The notes beneath the pieces are model-generated. The model was not told the DNA's origin. It did not search any database and worked only from the letters and a program-made list of their open reading frames with translations. A stretch of DNA of 6,192 nucleotides from Thermoplasmata archaeon (GTDB lineage Archaea > Thermoplasmatota > Thermoplasmata > Lutacidiplasmatales > UBA184): the NCBI GenBank assembly GCA_030039525.1, contig JASHVI010000077.1, positions 1 through 6,192 of the forward strand, read 5' to 3'. The first letter of the stretch is position 1; each line of letters opens with the position of its first letter. Positions 1 to 6,043 of the stretch are shown here, in pieces. Made by a program: the position numbers and the translations under genes.

Positions 1-588
1 AGCGGACCGTTCCGTTGGATCGCGCTCAGCGGCGATCCCGAGGACATCCGGCGGATCGACGCGATGATCCTGAAGGAGTTCCCGGGGGAGTCGCTCCACC
101 GCTGGATCCGCCTCGCCGGAGCGAAGGTCCACTTCCAGGGGCTACCCGCCCGGATCTGCTACATGGGCTTCGGCGAGCGGGAACGCTTCGGGCGGAGGGT
201 GAACGCGATGGTCCACGACGGCGAGCTCGCGGCGCCGATCGCGATCGGGCGGGACCATCACGACACCGGCAGCGTCGCGAGCCCGTACCGGGAGACGGAG
301 GGGATGCGCGACGGCTCCGACGCGATCGCCGACTGGCCGATCCTCAACGCCCTCCTCAACACCGCTAGCGGGGCCTCCTGGGTGAGCGTCCACCACGGAG
401 GAGGCACGGGGATCGGCAACTCCCTCCACGCCGGACTGGTCGTCGTGGCCGACGGCTCGGAGGGGGCCGAGCGGCGGATCGGACGGGCCCTCCGGAACGA
501 TCCGGCGCTCGGGGTCGTCCGACATGCCGACGCCGGCTATCCCGAATCGGTCGCGCTCCGCGACCGGGAGCACCTGGGGTTGCGGTAG
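1..588 (+). CDS. hutU: Urocanate hydratase, C-terminal part (5' end outside window)
   Basis: This is the C-terminal 195 residues of urocanate hydratase, the cytosolic NAD+-dependent enzyme that hydrates urocanate to imidazolonepropionate, the second step of histidine breakdown. The reading frame is open from base 1 and ends at TAG 586-588. Family members are about 550 residues, so roughly the last third is present. Recognisable stretches are FQGLPARICY (bases 133-162), which is the urocanase signature around the catalytically important Cys (codon 157-159), then GRDHHDTGSVASPYRETE, MRDGSDAIADWP, LNTASGASWVSVHHGGG and NDPALGVVRHADAGY. All of these are conserved blocks of the NAD-binding and C-terminal regions. 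The signature usually ends in Trp where this protein has Tyr. No other hut gene lies in the window. The next gene begins 34 bases downstream on the same strand, so read-through into it is possible, but no functional link is evident. Identity is near certain. Confidence 0.97.
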   Translation, partial: SGPFRWIALSGDPEDIRRIDAMILKEFPGESLHRWIRLAGAKVHFQGLPARICYMGFGERERFGRRVNAMVHDGELAAPIAIGRDHHDTGSVASPYRETEGMRDGSDAIADWPILNALLNTASGASWVSVHHGGGTGIGNSLHAGLVVVADGSEGAERRIGRALRNDPALGVVRHADAGYPESVALRDREHLGLR

Positions 589-614
589 CCGCCGTAGGCC
601 CGCGCACCCCGGAC

Positions 615-618
615 GGAG
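615..618 (+). promoter_or_regulatory. Ribosome binding site deciding the start at 623
   Basis: GGAG lies four bases before ATG 623. It favours 623 over the longer frame opening at 524, which would overlap hutU by 65 bases and put a basic, non-hydrophobic stretch ahead of the signal peptide. The later in-frame ATGs at 638 and 650 have no properly spaced purine motif; the GGGAAGG before 650 abuts the codon. Confidence 0.55.
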
Positions 619-622
619 ATTG

Positions 623-2512
623 ATGAGCTACCGCGCGATGCTGGGAAGGATGGCGAGGCCTCCCGGTGCGGCCCCGCTCCTCGGGGTCGCCGTCCTGCTC
701 GTCGTATCGGGGCTGATCCCCGCGGGCCTCGTGAGCGCAACCCCGGCCGCGCCCCGGATCGGGGAGGAGCTCCCGCACCCGGCGGCGGGAGGTCCGTGGA
801 CGAACCTCACGCCCGCCGAAGGGGACGGACCCCCGGGCAGCGTCGGCGCGGTGATGGTCAACGACTCCGCCGACGGGTACGACCTGTGGTTCGGCGGGTC
901 GGTGGCCCACGCCGGCGGGGCGATCGGTGCGACCTGGGTCTTCGAGGACGGGAACTGGACGAACCTCACCGACCGGCTCGAGTTCTCCCCGCCCGCCCGG
1001 ACCTTCGCGGCGGCGGCCTACGACGCCGCGGAGGGCGTCGTGGTGCTCTTCGGGGGCCTCGGCGACCCGACGTACCTCAACGACACCTGGGCCTTCCACG
1101 ACGGGAACTGGACGAACTCCACGCCGTTCCTCTCCCTCGCTCCCAGCGCCCGGGCGGAGGCGGCGATGACGTACGACGCCGCGACCCGCTCCCTCTTGCT
1201 CTTCGGGGGCGTCTCGAGCGCCGGCCCGCTCGGGGACACCTGGGCGTACTCGGACGGCGCGTGGAGCCACGTCCTGCCGCGCGCGGCGCCGCCCCCCTCC
1301 TGCTGCGACAGCCTCGCGTACGACTCCACGGACCAGGAGGCGGTGCTCCTCGCTGCCGACGCCTCCGACGCCCACCTCTACACCTGGAGCTACGCGGCCG
1401 GGAACTGGACGAACCGGACCGGGACCACGGGACCCTCCGGACGCCAGTGGGGCGCGTTCGTCGACGACCCGGCCGTCGGGGGCGCGCTGCTCTTCGGGGG
1501 CACGGCGCTGCCGACGGCGCCGTACTGGCCTCTCGGCGACGCCTGGATCTTCTCGGGGAACGCGTGGACCTGGGCCCCCGGGGGTTCGGTGTCCGGGGCC
1601 TCGCCGGCCCCCCGGTGGGACGCCGCCGTCGCGCCCGAGGTCGGGGCATCGGCCTGCTTCCTGCTCGTCGGCGGGGCGGGGATCAACGGTTCGGTCCCTG
1701 CCGGGGCCGAGGTCTGGACGGGCTGCGGGGACCGCGCGCTCTGGACGAACGGGTCCGGGACCGGTCCCGGCGAGCCGAACCCGCCGAGCCTCTCCCTCGT
1801 GCCGACGCCCTTCGGCGGCGTCGCGCCGTTCACGACCGACCTCAACATCACCGTGGAGAACGGGACGCCGCCCTTCGACCTGTCGGTCTGCGCCGCCACG
1901 GAGGGATGCTACTCCGCCCCGCCCTGGAACGGCACCGGGCCGTACCACCGCCTCGAAAGCTTCGGCAACCCGGGGACCTACTCCGTCTCCGCGCTGGTCA
2001 CGGACTCCGACGGGCTCTCGGCCTCGGCGACGGCCTCGGTGGTGGTCTCCGCGCCGACGCCCCTCACCGTGACCTACGTGGAGGTCCCGGTGAGCGGCGT
2101 GGCGCCGCTCGACGCGCAGTTCGAAGCGAGCGTCGCCGGCGGGACCCCACCGTACTCCGTCCAGTGGAGCTTCGGCGACGGCACGGTCGCGGCCGGAAGC
2201 CCCGGCGAGAACTTGAGCCACGTCTACGACACCGAGGGGACCTTCTACCCCTCGCTCGAGGTCGTCGACGCGCGGGGGCAGAACGTCTCCTACAGCCTAC
2301 CGGCGATCGCAGTGCACCCGCCGTCCAGTGGACCGGGGGGCTCGGGGAGGGGCCCCCTATCCGCCGACGACGAGCTGGCCCTGGCCATCCTCCTCGCCGG
2401 CGTCGCGGTCGCCGCGACCGTGTACGCCGTGCGTCGGCGCCGCCTCAAGGCGGAGGTCGACGCGACGCTCGACGAGGTCCGGACGGCCGGTCGGCCTCCG
2501 GAGGGGTCGTGA
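623..2512 (+). CDS. Secreted Kelch-propeller/PKD surface protein with C-terminal membrane anchor
   Basis: The predicted product is a 629-residue type I membrane protein on the cell surface. Residues 1-39 form a signal peptide: basic start, hydrophobic core at about 19-37, likely cleavage after VSA39. Residues 55-370 hold Kelch-type beta-propeller repeats with a period of about 50. Each combines a hydrophobic strand ending in Gly-Gly (LWFGG 88-92, LFGG near 143, 194 and 293, LLVGG near 350) with a later Trp in a TW.F..G.W pattern (W105, W156, W207, W255, W308). Residues 387-475 and 478-566 are Ig/PKD-like domains, the second with canonical WSFGDG starting at W515. One membrane span (about 585-603) is followed by RRRR and a 26-residue cytoplasmic tail. 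I count 16 N-X-S/T sequons, all before the span, which fits a glycosylated ectodomain. Six Cys (227, 228, 345, 368, 423, 429) are all extracellular. The propeller and PKD modules suggest ligand or protein binding. The ligand is unknown and no catalytic motif is visible. The stop overlaps the next start. Confidence 0.87.
   Translation: MSYRAMLGRMARPPGAAPLLGVAVLLVVSGLIPAGLVSATPAAPRIGEELPHPAAGGPWTNLTPAEGDGPPGSVGAVMVNDSADGYDLWFGGSVAHAGGAIGATWVFEDGNWTNLTDRLEFSPPARTFAAAAYDAAEGVVVLFGGLGDPTYLNDTWAFHDGNWTNSTPFLSLAPSARAEAAMTYDAATRSLLLFGGVSSAGPLGDTWAYSDGAWSHVLPRAAPPPSCCDSLAYDSTDQEAVLLAADASDAHLYTWSYAAGNWTNRTGTTGPSGRQWGAFVDDPAVGGALLFGGTALPTAPYWPLGDAWIFSGNAWTWAPGGSVSGASPAPRWDAAVAPEVGASACFLLVGGAGINGSVPAGAEVWTGCGDRALWTNGSGTGPGEPNPPSLSLVPTPFGGVAPFTTDLNITVENGTPPFDLSVCAATEGCYSAPPWNGTGPYHRLESFGNPGTYSVSALVTDSDGLSASATASVVVSAPTPLTVTYVEVPVSGVAPLDAQFEASVAGGTPPYSVQWSFGDGTVAAGSPGENLSHVYDTEGTFYPSLEVVDARGQNVSYSLPAIAVHPPSSGPGGSGRGPLSADDELALAILLAGVAVAATVYAVRRRRLKAEVDATLDEVRTAGRPPEGS
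947..1414 (+). repeat. Near-identical DNA segments within the Kelch repeats
   Basis: The 18-base string GACGGGAACTGGACGAAC occurs at 947-964 and 1100-1117, and its last 15 bases recur at 1400-1414. It encodes (D)GNWTN, the outer strand of successive propeller blades and an N-glycosylation sequon (NWT). A diverged copy (CCGTGGACGAACCTCACG) begins near 795. The conservation at base level suggests the blades arose by internal duplication or are being homogenised. Confidence 0.7.
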
Positions 2513-3840
2513 ACCCCGCGCTCCGACGCGGGCTCCTTCTCGCGGTCCTCGGGCTCCTCGCGGGCTCGGTGGGCCCGGCCGCGGCGACCCCGATCGGCGC
2601 GCACGCGCCCCCGGCGTACGGCGGGGAGTGCTCGCCGGGGCTCTCCCTGAACGTCTCGAGCTCGGGATCCTCGGCCCCGCTCTTCGTCTCCTTCTCCCTC
2701 TCCGAGCCCTGGGGCGCGCCCGACTCCGTCAACTGGAGCTTCGGCGACGGCTCGACCTACGCGGGCTCCGGCGACGGCCTCCTCGCACCGGAGCACCTCT
2801 ACGAGTACCCGGGAAGCTTCGACGTCTCGGTCTCGCTCTCGAAGGGGTCGGATTCCGGCGCCTGCGGCGTCACCGTCGTGGTCGCCCCGAGCCCCCTCGC
2901 CGTGCGGGTCCAGGCCGACCCGATCTCGGGCTCGGCGCCGCTGACGGTGCACTTCTCCGCCGTCATCACCGGGGGGACGGGCACGTTCCTCTCGGCGGTG
3001 TGGAGCTTCGGCGACGGCCGGACCGCGACCGGATTCAACGTCTCCTACACCTACGCCACGCCGGGCAGCTACAACGCGAGCTTCGCCCTCGTCGACAGCG
3101 CGAACCAGAGCGCCCAGGGCTACCAGCTCATCGCCGTCGCGTCGACCGGCGATGGATCGTCGGGACCGAGGAGCGGGGTCGATCCGACGCTCCTCGAGGG
3201 CGTCGCCCTCGGGGTCGGGGTGGCGGTGCTCGGAGTGATCCTCGTCGAACGGCTTAGGCTGCGGAGCCGCCGGGACGCCCCCGCGGGGCCGGAGGGCGGT
3301 CCGGAGCCGGGCCCCCCCGGCGGGCCGTCGCCCCCGGCGGTGCCGGCCTTCCCGGGCCCCGCCGGGGAGCCCCCCGTACCCTCCGCCGCGCCGGTCACCG
3401 GTCCGCGGGCCGAGCTGGCAACGGCCGGCGCCCAGGAACCGGCCACACCGGATGCCGCGCCGGGCACCGCCCCGGAGGTCTCCTCCTCGCTGGCCGCCGC
3501 GCCGGCGGCGGCGGTCCGACGTCCCCGGCTCTCCCAGCGGGTGCTCGTCCACCTCTACCTGCAGGGCCACCTCGCCGACGGCGAGATCGCGCCCCCCGGC
3601 TTCACGCAGGGGGGAATGGCCGAGGCGCTCGGCGTGGCGCAGAGCCCCCTCTCCGGCGTACTCCGGCGGCTCGTCGTCGCCGGGATCCTCACGCAGGACA
3701 CCCGGCACGTGCGGGGCGAGGACCGGCGGCTCAGGGTCTACCGGCTAACGCCGCTCGGCGAGACCCTCGCGAAGGACCTCTACCGGGCCCGCGAGAAGCC
3801 CTCCCCGGGGGCCCCCGCCGACCCCGAGAACCCGCTGTGA
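2509..3840 (+). CDS. Membrane-tethered transcription regulator: PKD-PKD ectodomain, one membrane span, cytoplasmic winged HTH
   Basis: A 443-residue protein that appears to join an outside sensor to a DNA-binding domain. Residues 1-26 are a signal peptide (RR, then a Leu-rich core, cleavage near AAA26). Residues about 43-124 and 127-212 are two PKD domains, with WSFGDG at W76 and W165. Cys41 and Cys119 bracket the first and could form a disulfide. A membrane span covers about 228-246, followed by a basic RLRLRSRR stretch. Residues about 256-335 are a low-complexity Pro/Gly/Ala linker. Residues about 340-420 form a winged helix-turn-helix: first helix QRVLVHLYLQG (343-353), HTH from FTQGGMAEALGV (365-376) through SPLSGVLRRLVVAG (379-392), a basic wing HVRGEDRRLRVYRLT (400-414), then a closing helix. 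The wHTH resembles MarR-like archaeal domains. All five sequons lie outside the membrane. Start: GTG 2509 overlaps the upstream TGA as GTGA, with GGAGGGG at 2500-2506 close ahead, so the two genes look translationally coupled. Targets and ligand are unknown. The wHTH could instead serve protein contacts, but the basic wing favours DNA. Confidence 0.88.
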   Translation: MNPALRRGLLLAVLGLLAGSVGPAAATPIGAHAPPAYGGECSPGLSLNVSSSGSSAPLFVSFSLSEPWGAPDSVNWSFGDGSTYAGSGDGLLAPEHLYEYPGSFDVSVSLSKGSDSGACGVTVVVAPSPLAVRVQADPISGSAPLTVHFSAVITGGTGTFLSAVWSFGDGRTATGFNVSYTYATPGSYNASFALVDSANQSAQGYQLIAVASTGDGSSGPRSGVDPTLLEGVALGVGVAVLGVILVERLRLRSRRDAPAGPEGGPEPGPPGGPSPPAVPAFPGPAGEPPVPSAAPVTGPRAELATAGAQEPATPDAAPGTAPEVSSSLAAAPAAAVRRPRLSQRVLVHLYLQGHLADGEIAPPGFTQGGMAEALGVAQSPLSGVLRRLVVAGILTQDTRHVRGEDRRLRVYRLTPLGETLAKDLYRAREKPSPGAPADPENPL

Positions 3841-3851
3841 GGGACTAGCAT

Positions 3852-3896
3852 GGGGTCCAACCCCGCCGGGACCGAGCCACACAGGGGTTAATCCCC
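3852..3896. promoter_or_regulatory. Pair of 13-bp inverted repeats, possible operator
   Basis: GGGGTCCAACCCC (3852-3864) and GGGGTTAATCCCC (3884-3896) share the pattern GGGGTYMAWCCCC and start 32 bp apart, about three helical turns, so both would face the same side of the DNA. The second covers the TATA-like element of the downstream gene. This layout suits a dimeric winged-helix repressor, and a wHTH protein is encoded immediately upstream. They could also be weak hairpins in RNA. The palindromes are seen directly; the operator role is inferred. Confidence 0.35.
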
Positions 3897-3940
3897 GAGG
3901 GAACGACCATCTTCCCCCAGCGGGCACGACCCGTTGGAGG
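3886..3940 (+). promoter_or_regulatory. Candidate TATA element and ribosome binding site for the gene at 3946
   Basis: GGTTAATC around 3886-3893 is the only AT-rich patch in this GC-rich spacer. Archaeal TATA boxes sit about 26 bases before the transcript start, which would put the start near 3916 and give a leader of about 30 bases. The leader carries GGAGG at 3936-3940, five bases before ATG 3946, and a weak GGGAA/TTCCC inverted repeat (3899-3903 and 3912-3916). The ribosome site is convincing, the promoter less so. Read-through from 3840 is possible, as no T-run follows that stop. Confidence 0.45.
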
Positions 3941-3945
3941 AACGC

Positions 3946-5433
3946 ATGCAAAGGAATCGCGGAACCGCCCTCGGAGCCCTCGCCGCGATCGGCGTCGTGC
4001 TGGCGCTCACCCTGAGCGTTCCGGCCCTCGCCGCTCCGGTCGCGGGCTCGGGAACGCCGAACCCGACCGCGCCGCCCGAACAGTGGGCCTACGGCGCCGT
4101 CTACTACCGGAACGCCTCGGCCGATCTCAGCCTCGGCGACTACTCGGTCGCCGCCTTCTTCGGCTGGAACGTCGTCTTCACGCTGACGAACACCTCGAAC
4201 ACCAGCTTCGAGCTCGAGGCGCAGCGCACGATGACGCTCCGCTACTCGGCGAGCCTCTGCGCGCCGGACTGCGCGAACCCGCGGACGACCTTCGCGGTGA
4301 CGATCCGCGCGCTGGACCGCGAGACCGGCTTCGCGAACTACTCCACCACGAGCTCGGTCAGCGAGAACGGCACGGGCGTGGCCGCGCTCGGGATCGTGAA
4401 CTCGGCCACGACGGGCCAGTCGTACCTCAACGAGAGCCTGGCGGAGAACCACACGATCGGGAGCACGACCGAGTCGTACGAGAGCGCCCTGCAGGTCGCG
4501 GCGCGCACCGCGATGCAGGCGAGCTTCAACGGCTCGCTCGGCCTGATCCCGTGGAACCTCGCGCCGGGCCTCGAGTGGACCAGCACCGCCGGGTTCACCG
4601 CGACGGGCAGCTACGCGAACCAGTACACCTGGCAGATCACCGGCAACAACGGCTCGGGCCCCGTCTCCCTCAGCGGTCGGGGCGGACCCTCCGGCGCGGT
4701 CAACGCGTCGGGCGTGGTCGCGCTCTCCGGCGGGGACCTCGGCAACTTCACCCTGAACAACGGCCAGACCACGCCGGTGGTCGTGATCGTCTGGACCCGC
4801 GGTCCGTTCGACGGGCTCGACGGCATCATCCTGGTGCCGAGGGCCTACGAGATCTTCGGGACGGGCGTCCAGGTCTGGAACGCGCACTCGTTCGGCCTCG
4901 TGTCGGTGGCGACCTCGCGCATGGACCTCGCGCTCGACGTGGCGTCGCACCGCGTGCGGTTCGCCGCGGCGGCCTCGACCTACGCCGGCTCGGACAGCCT
5001 GGCGGCCACCGCGGGAGCCGGCGGGAGCGCGGACGCCGCGACCCCGGCCGCCTCGACCGGGGTCGGGAGCAGCCTCGTCCAGGCGCAGCCCGAGTCGGTC
5101 CCGGCCGCCCAGGCGGCCGCGGACTGCTTCGCGAGCCCCACCTGCAGCCTCTCGGGACCCTCGGCCTCGCGCGCCGCCTCGGACCTCCTCCTGCCCGCGC
5201 TGATCGCGGGCGTGGCGGTGGCCGTGGTGGTCGGCGCCGTCGGGACGATCGAGTACCGGCGGCTCGCCCGCCGGCGCGAGGAGCGCCGCCTCCAGAGCGG
5301 CTACCTGCGCGGAGGGCTCGTGGACGGCGCCCCGTCGATGCCGTACCCCTCGGCCCCGCGCGCCCCTCCGGTCGCTCCCGCGACCCCCCCGGAGACCCCG
5401 CAGAGCCCGCCCGGATCTCCGCCGAACCTCTGA
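3946..5433 (+). CDS. Type I membrane surface protein of unknown family, Pro-rich cytoplasmic tail
   Basis: I do not recognise the family of this 495-residue protein. Residues 1-30 are a signal peptide (MQRNR, hydrophobic 8-29, cleavage near ALA29/A30). The ectodomain runs to about 412, is rich in Ser, Thr, Gly and Asn, and has 11 N-X-S/T sequons, the last near residue 268. It looks beta-rich. Two Cys pairs, C105-x3-C109 and C394-x5-C400, are the only cysteines and may form small disulfide loops. Residues about 340-405 are a low-complexity Ala/Ser/Gly stalk next to the membrane. One span (about 414-435) is followed by EYRRLARRREERR and a tail ending in repeated Pro (PP, SPP, TPP). No PKD, Kelch, enzyme or transporter motif is visible. 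ATG 3946 is chosen for its well-spaced GGAGG; an in-frame TTG at 3934 lies inside the ribosome site context. It shares topology with the two genes before it and ends just ahead of a strong terminator, so it may close their transcription unit or be controlled separately. Confidence 0.9.
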   Translation: MQRNRGTALGALAAIGVVLALTLSVPALAAPVAGSGTPNPTAPPEQWAYGAVYYRNASADLSLGDYSVAAFFGWNVVFTLTNTSNTSFELEAQRTMTLRYSASLCAPDCANPRTTFAVTIRALDRETGFANYSTTSSVSENGTGVAALGIVNSATTGQSYLNESLAENHTIGSTTESYESALQVAARTAMQASFNGSLGLIPWNLAPGLEWTSTAGFTATGSYANQYTWQITGNNGSGPVSLSGRGGPSGAVNASGVVALSGGDLGNFTLNNGQTTPVVVIVWTRGPFDGLDGIILVPRAYEIFGTGVQVWNAHSFGLVSVATSRMDLALDVASHRVRFAAAASTYAGSDSLAATAGAGGSADAATPAASTGVGSSLVQAQPESVPAAQAAADCFASPTCSLSGPSASRAASDLLLPALIAGVAVAVVVGAVGTIEYRRLARRREERRLQSGYLRGGLVDGAPSMPYPSAPRAPPVAPATPPETPQSPPGSPPNL

Positions 5434-5449
5434 GCTCGAACCCCTTTCC

Positions 5450-5490
5450 GGGCCCGGCGGGGAAACCCGCCGGGCCCCCCGCTCCTTTTT
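5450..5490 (+). terminator. Hairpin plus T-run terminator
   Basis: A perfect 12-bp stem, GGGCCCGGCGGG (5450-5461) pairing with CCCGCCGGGCCC (5466-5477), closes a GAAA tetraloop and is followed eight bases later by TTTTT (5486-5490). It starts 17 bases after the stop at 5433 and has a T-run only in the + direction, so it ends the + strand transcript. It also separates this gene from the convergent one on the - strand. Confidence 0.78.
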
Positions 5491-5515
5491 CGCAGCGTTC
5501 GAGGTTTCGCGAGGC

Positions 5516-6004
5516 CTATCGGCCCGGGAGTCCGGAGCCGTCCTTCGGAGGCGACCCGAGGGCGAGGCGGTCGGCCTCGAATCGAACGAGGCTGAGGGCC
5601 TCGTCCTCGGTCACCCAGCGCTCGGCGTCGAACCCCGCCTCACGTCGGAGGGGCCCGCCGTCGGACTCCGCATCGAAGTAGACGACGGTCTTCAGGACGT
5701 TGCGAGCTTTGGCCGGGTCGAAGAATCGGTAGTGGACCGTCCGACGCTCCTGGCCGAGGCGCACGTCGGAAAGACCGGTTTCCTCCCGGATCTCCCGCAG
5801 GGCCGCGGTCGCGAGGGCCTCCCCCGGGTCGACGTGCCCCTTCGGGAGGCACCACCGGTCCTCCGAGCCGTCGTGCAGGAGCAGGATGGCGCGGTCGCGC
5901 CGTCGCCGGATGATCCCACCGCTCGCCAGCTCCGCGACCGAGGGTCGGTCGGGCCGGTACGGCTCGGTGCGCGAGGTCACGCCGGGGGATAGGGACCGGC
6001 TCAT
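5516..6004 (-). CDS. Nudix hydrolase, Ap4A-hydrolase-like
   Basis: A 162-residue soluble Nudix pyrophosphohydrolase. The Nudix box GX5EX7REUXEEXGU is intact at residues 56-78: G56, E62, R70-E71-I72, E74-E75, G77-L78. The REXXEE glutamates would bind the catalytic metal ions. The upstream strand SGGIIRRRRDRAILLLHDG and WCLPKGHVDPGE, and the later VHYRFF with KTVVYFDAE, resemble the family of asymmetric diadenosine tetraphosphatases (NUDT2/Ap4A type) more than 8-oxo-dGTP MutT enzymes. Substrate choice cannot be settled from sequence alone. Length fits the family with an extra N-terminal stretch of about 25 polar residues. The start ATG (6002-6004) lacks a clear purine ribosome site; a GTG eight codons in is an alternative. 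An AT patch 34 bases upstream suggests a very short leader. The gene converges on the terminator at 5450-5490 and diverges from the gene at 6064. Confidence 0.95.
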   Translation of the reverse strand: MSRSLSPGVTSRTEPYRPDRPSVAELASGGIIRRRRDRAILLLHDGSEDRWCLPKGHVDPGEALATAALREIREETGLSDVRLGQERRTVHYRFFDPAKARNVLKTVVYFDAESDGGPLRREAGFDAERWVTEDEALSLVRFEADRLALGSPPKDGSGLPGR

Positions 6005-6032
6005 AGGGGTGGCGACCGCCCGCGGAAGCGTC

Positions 6033-6043
6033 TCCTTATTGTC
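6033..6043. promoter_or_regulatory. Shared AT element of a compact divergent promoter
   Basis: TCCTTATTGTC is the only AT-rich patch in the 59-base gap between divergent genes. Its centre, near 6038, is 26 bases before GTG 6064, the spacing expected of an archaeal TATA box for a leaderless transcript. Its complement (CAATAAGGA) is 34 bases before the - strand ATG, allowing a leader of about eight bases. Neither gene has a good ribosome site, which agrees with leaderless or near-leaderless starts. Confidence 0.4.

Noticed and set aside
15..573. Short open frames overlapping hutU on both strands
   Set aside because: The urocanase frame is unambiguous, and the others show no homology-like motifs.
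524..622. Longer start for the Kelch gene at ATG 524
   Set aside because: It would overlap hutU by 65 bases and add a basic stretch ahead of the signal peptide; ATG 623 has a GGAG before it.
365..2221. Long open frame (618 codons) on the - strand opposite the Kelch gene
   Set aside because: Its product is an Arg/Gly/Pro-rich string without domains, typical of antisense frames in GC-rich DNA. The + strand frame has a signal peptide, Kelch and PKD motifs.
796..2508. Upstream extension of the regulator's frame, open from 796
   Set aside because: The extension is Arg-rich and featureless and lies entirely over the Kelch gene. GTG 2509 has a ribosome site, a GTGA overlap and an immediate signal peptide.
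3256..3513. Pro/Gly/Ala stretch considered as a possible frameshift or fusion artefact between two genes
   Set aside because: The frame stays open with ordinary GC-rich codons, and such linkers are common after a membrane span. I see no internal start with a ribosome site before the wHTH, though long reads could confirm it.
3934..3945. TTG 3934 as start of the third surface protein
   Set aside because: The TTG overlaps the GGAGG that serves ATG 3946, and starting at ATG gives the better signal peptide.
3745..4950. 401-codon open frame on the - strand
   Set aside because: It is Arg/Gly/Val-rich with no recognisable motif and is antisense to a well-formed secreted protein gene.
5500..5514. 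CGAGG direct repeat downstream of the Nudix stop, considered as a - strand terminator
   Set aside because: The two copies are direct, not inverted, and no T-run follows on the - strand.
4083..5681. 532-codon open frame on the + strand in another frame of the third surface gene
   Set aside because: It is Arg/Gly-rich, runs through the terminator hairpin and over the Nudix gene, and has no domain.
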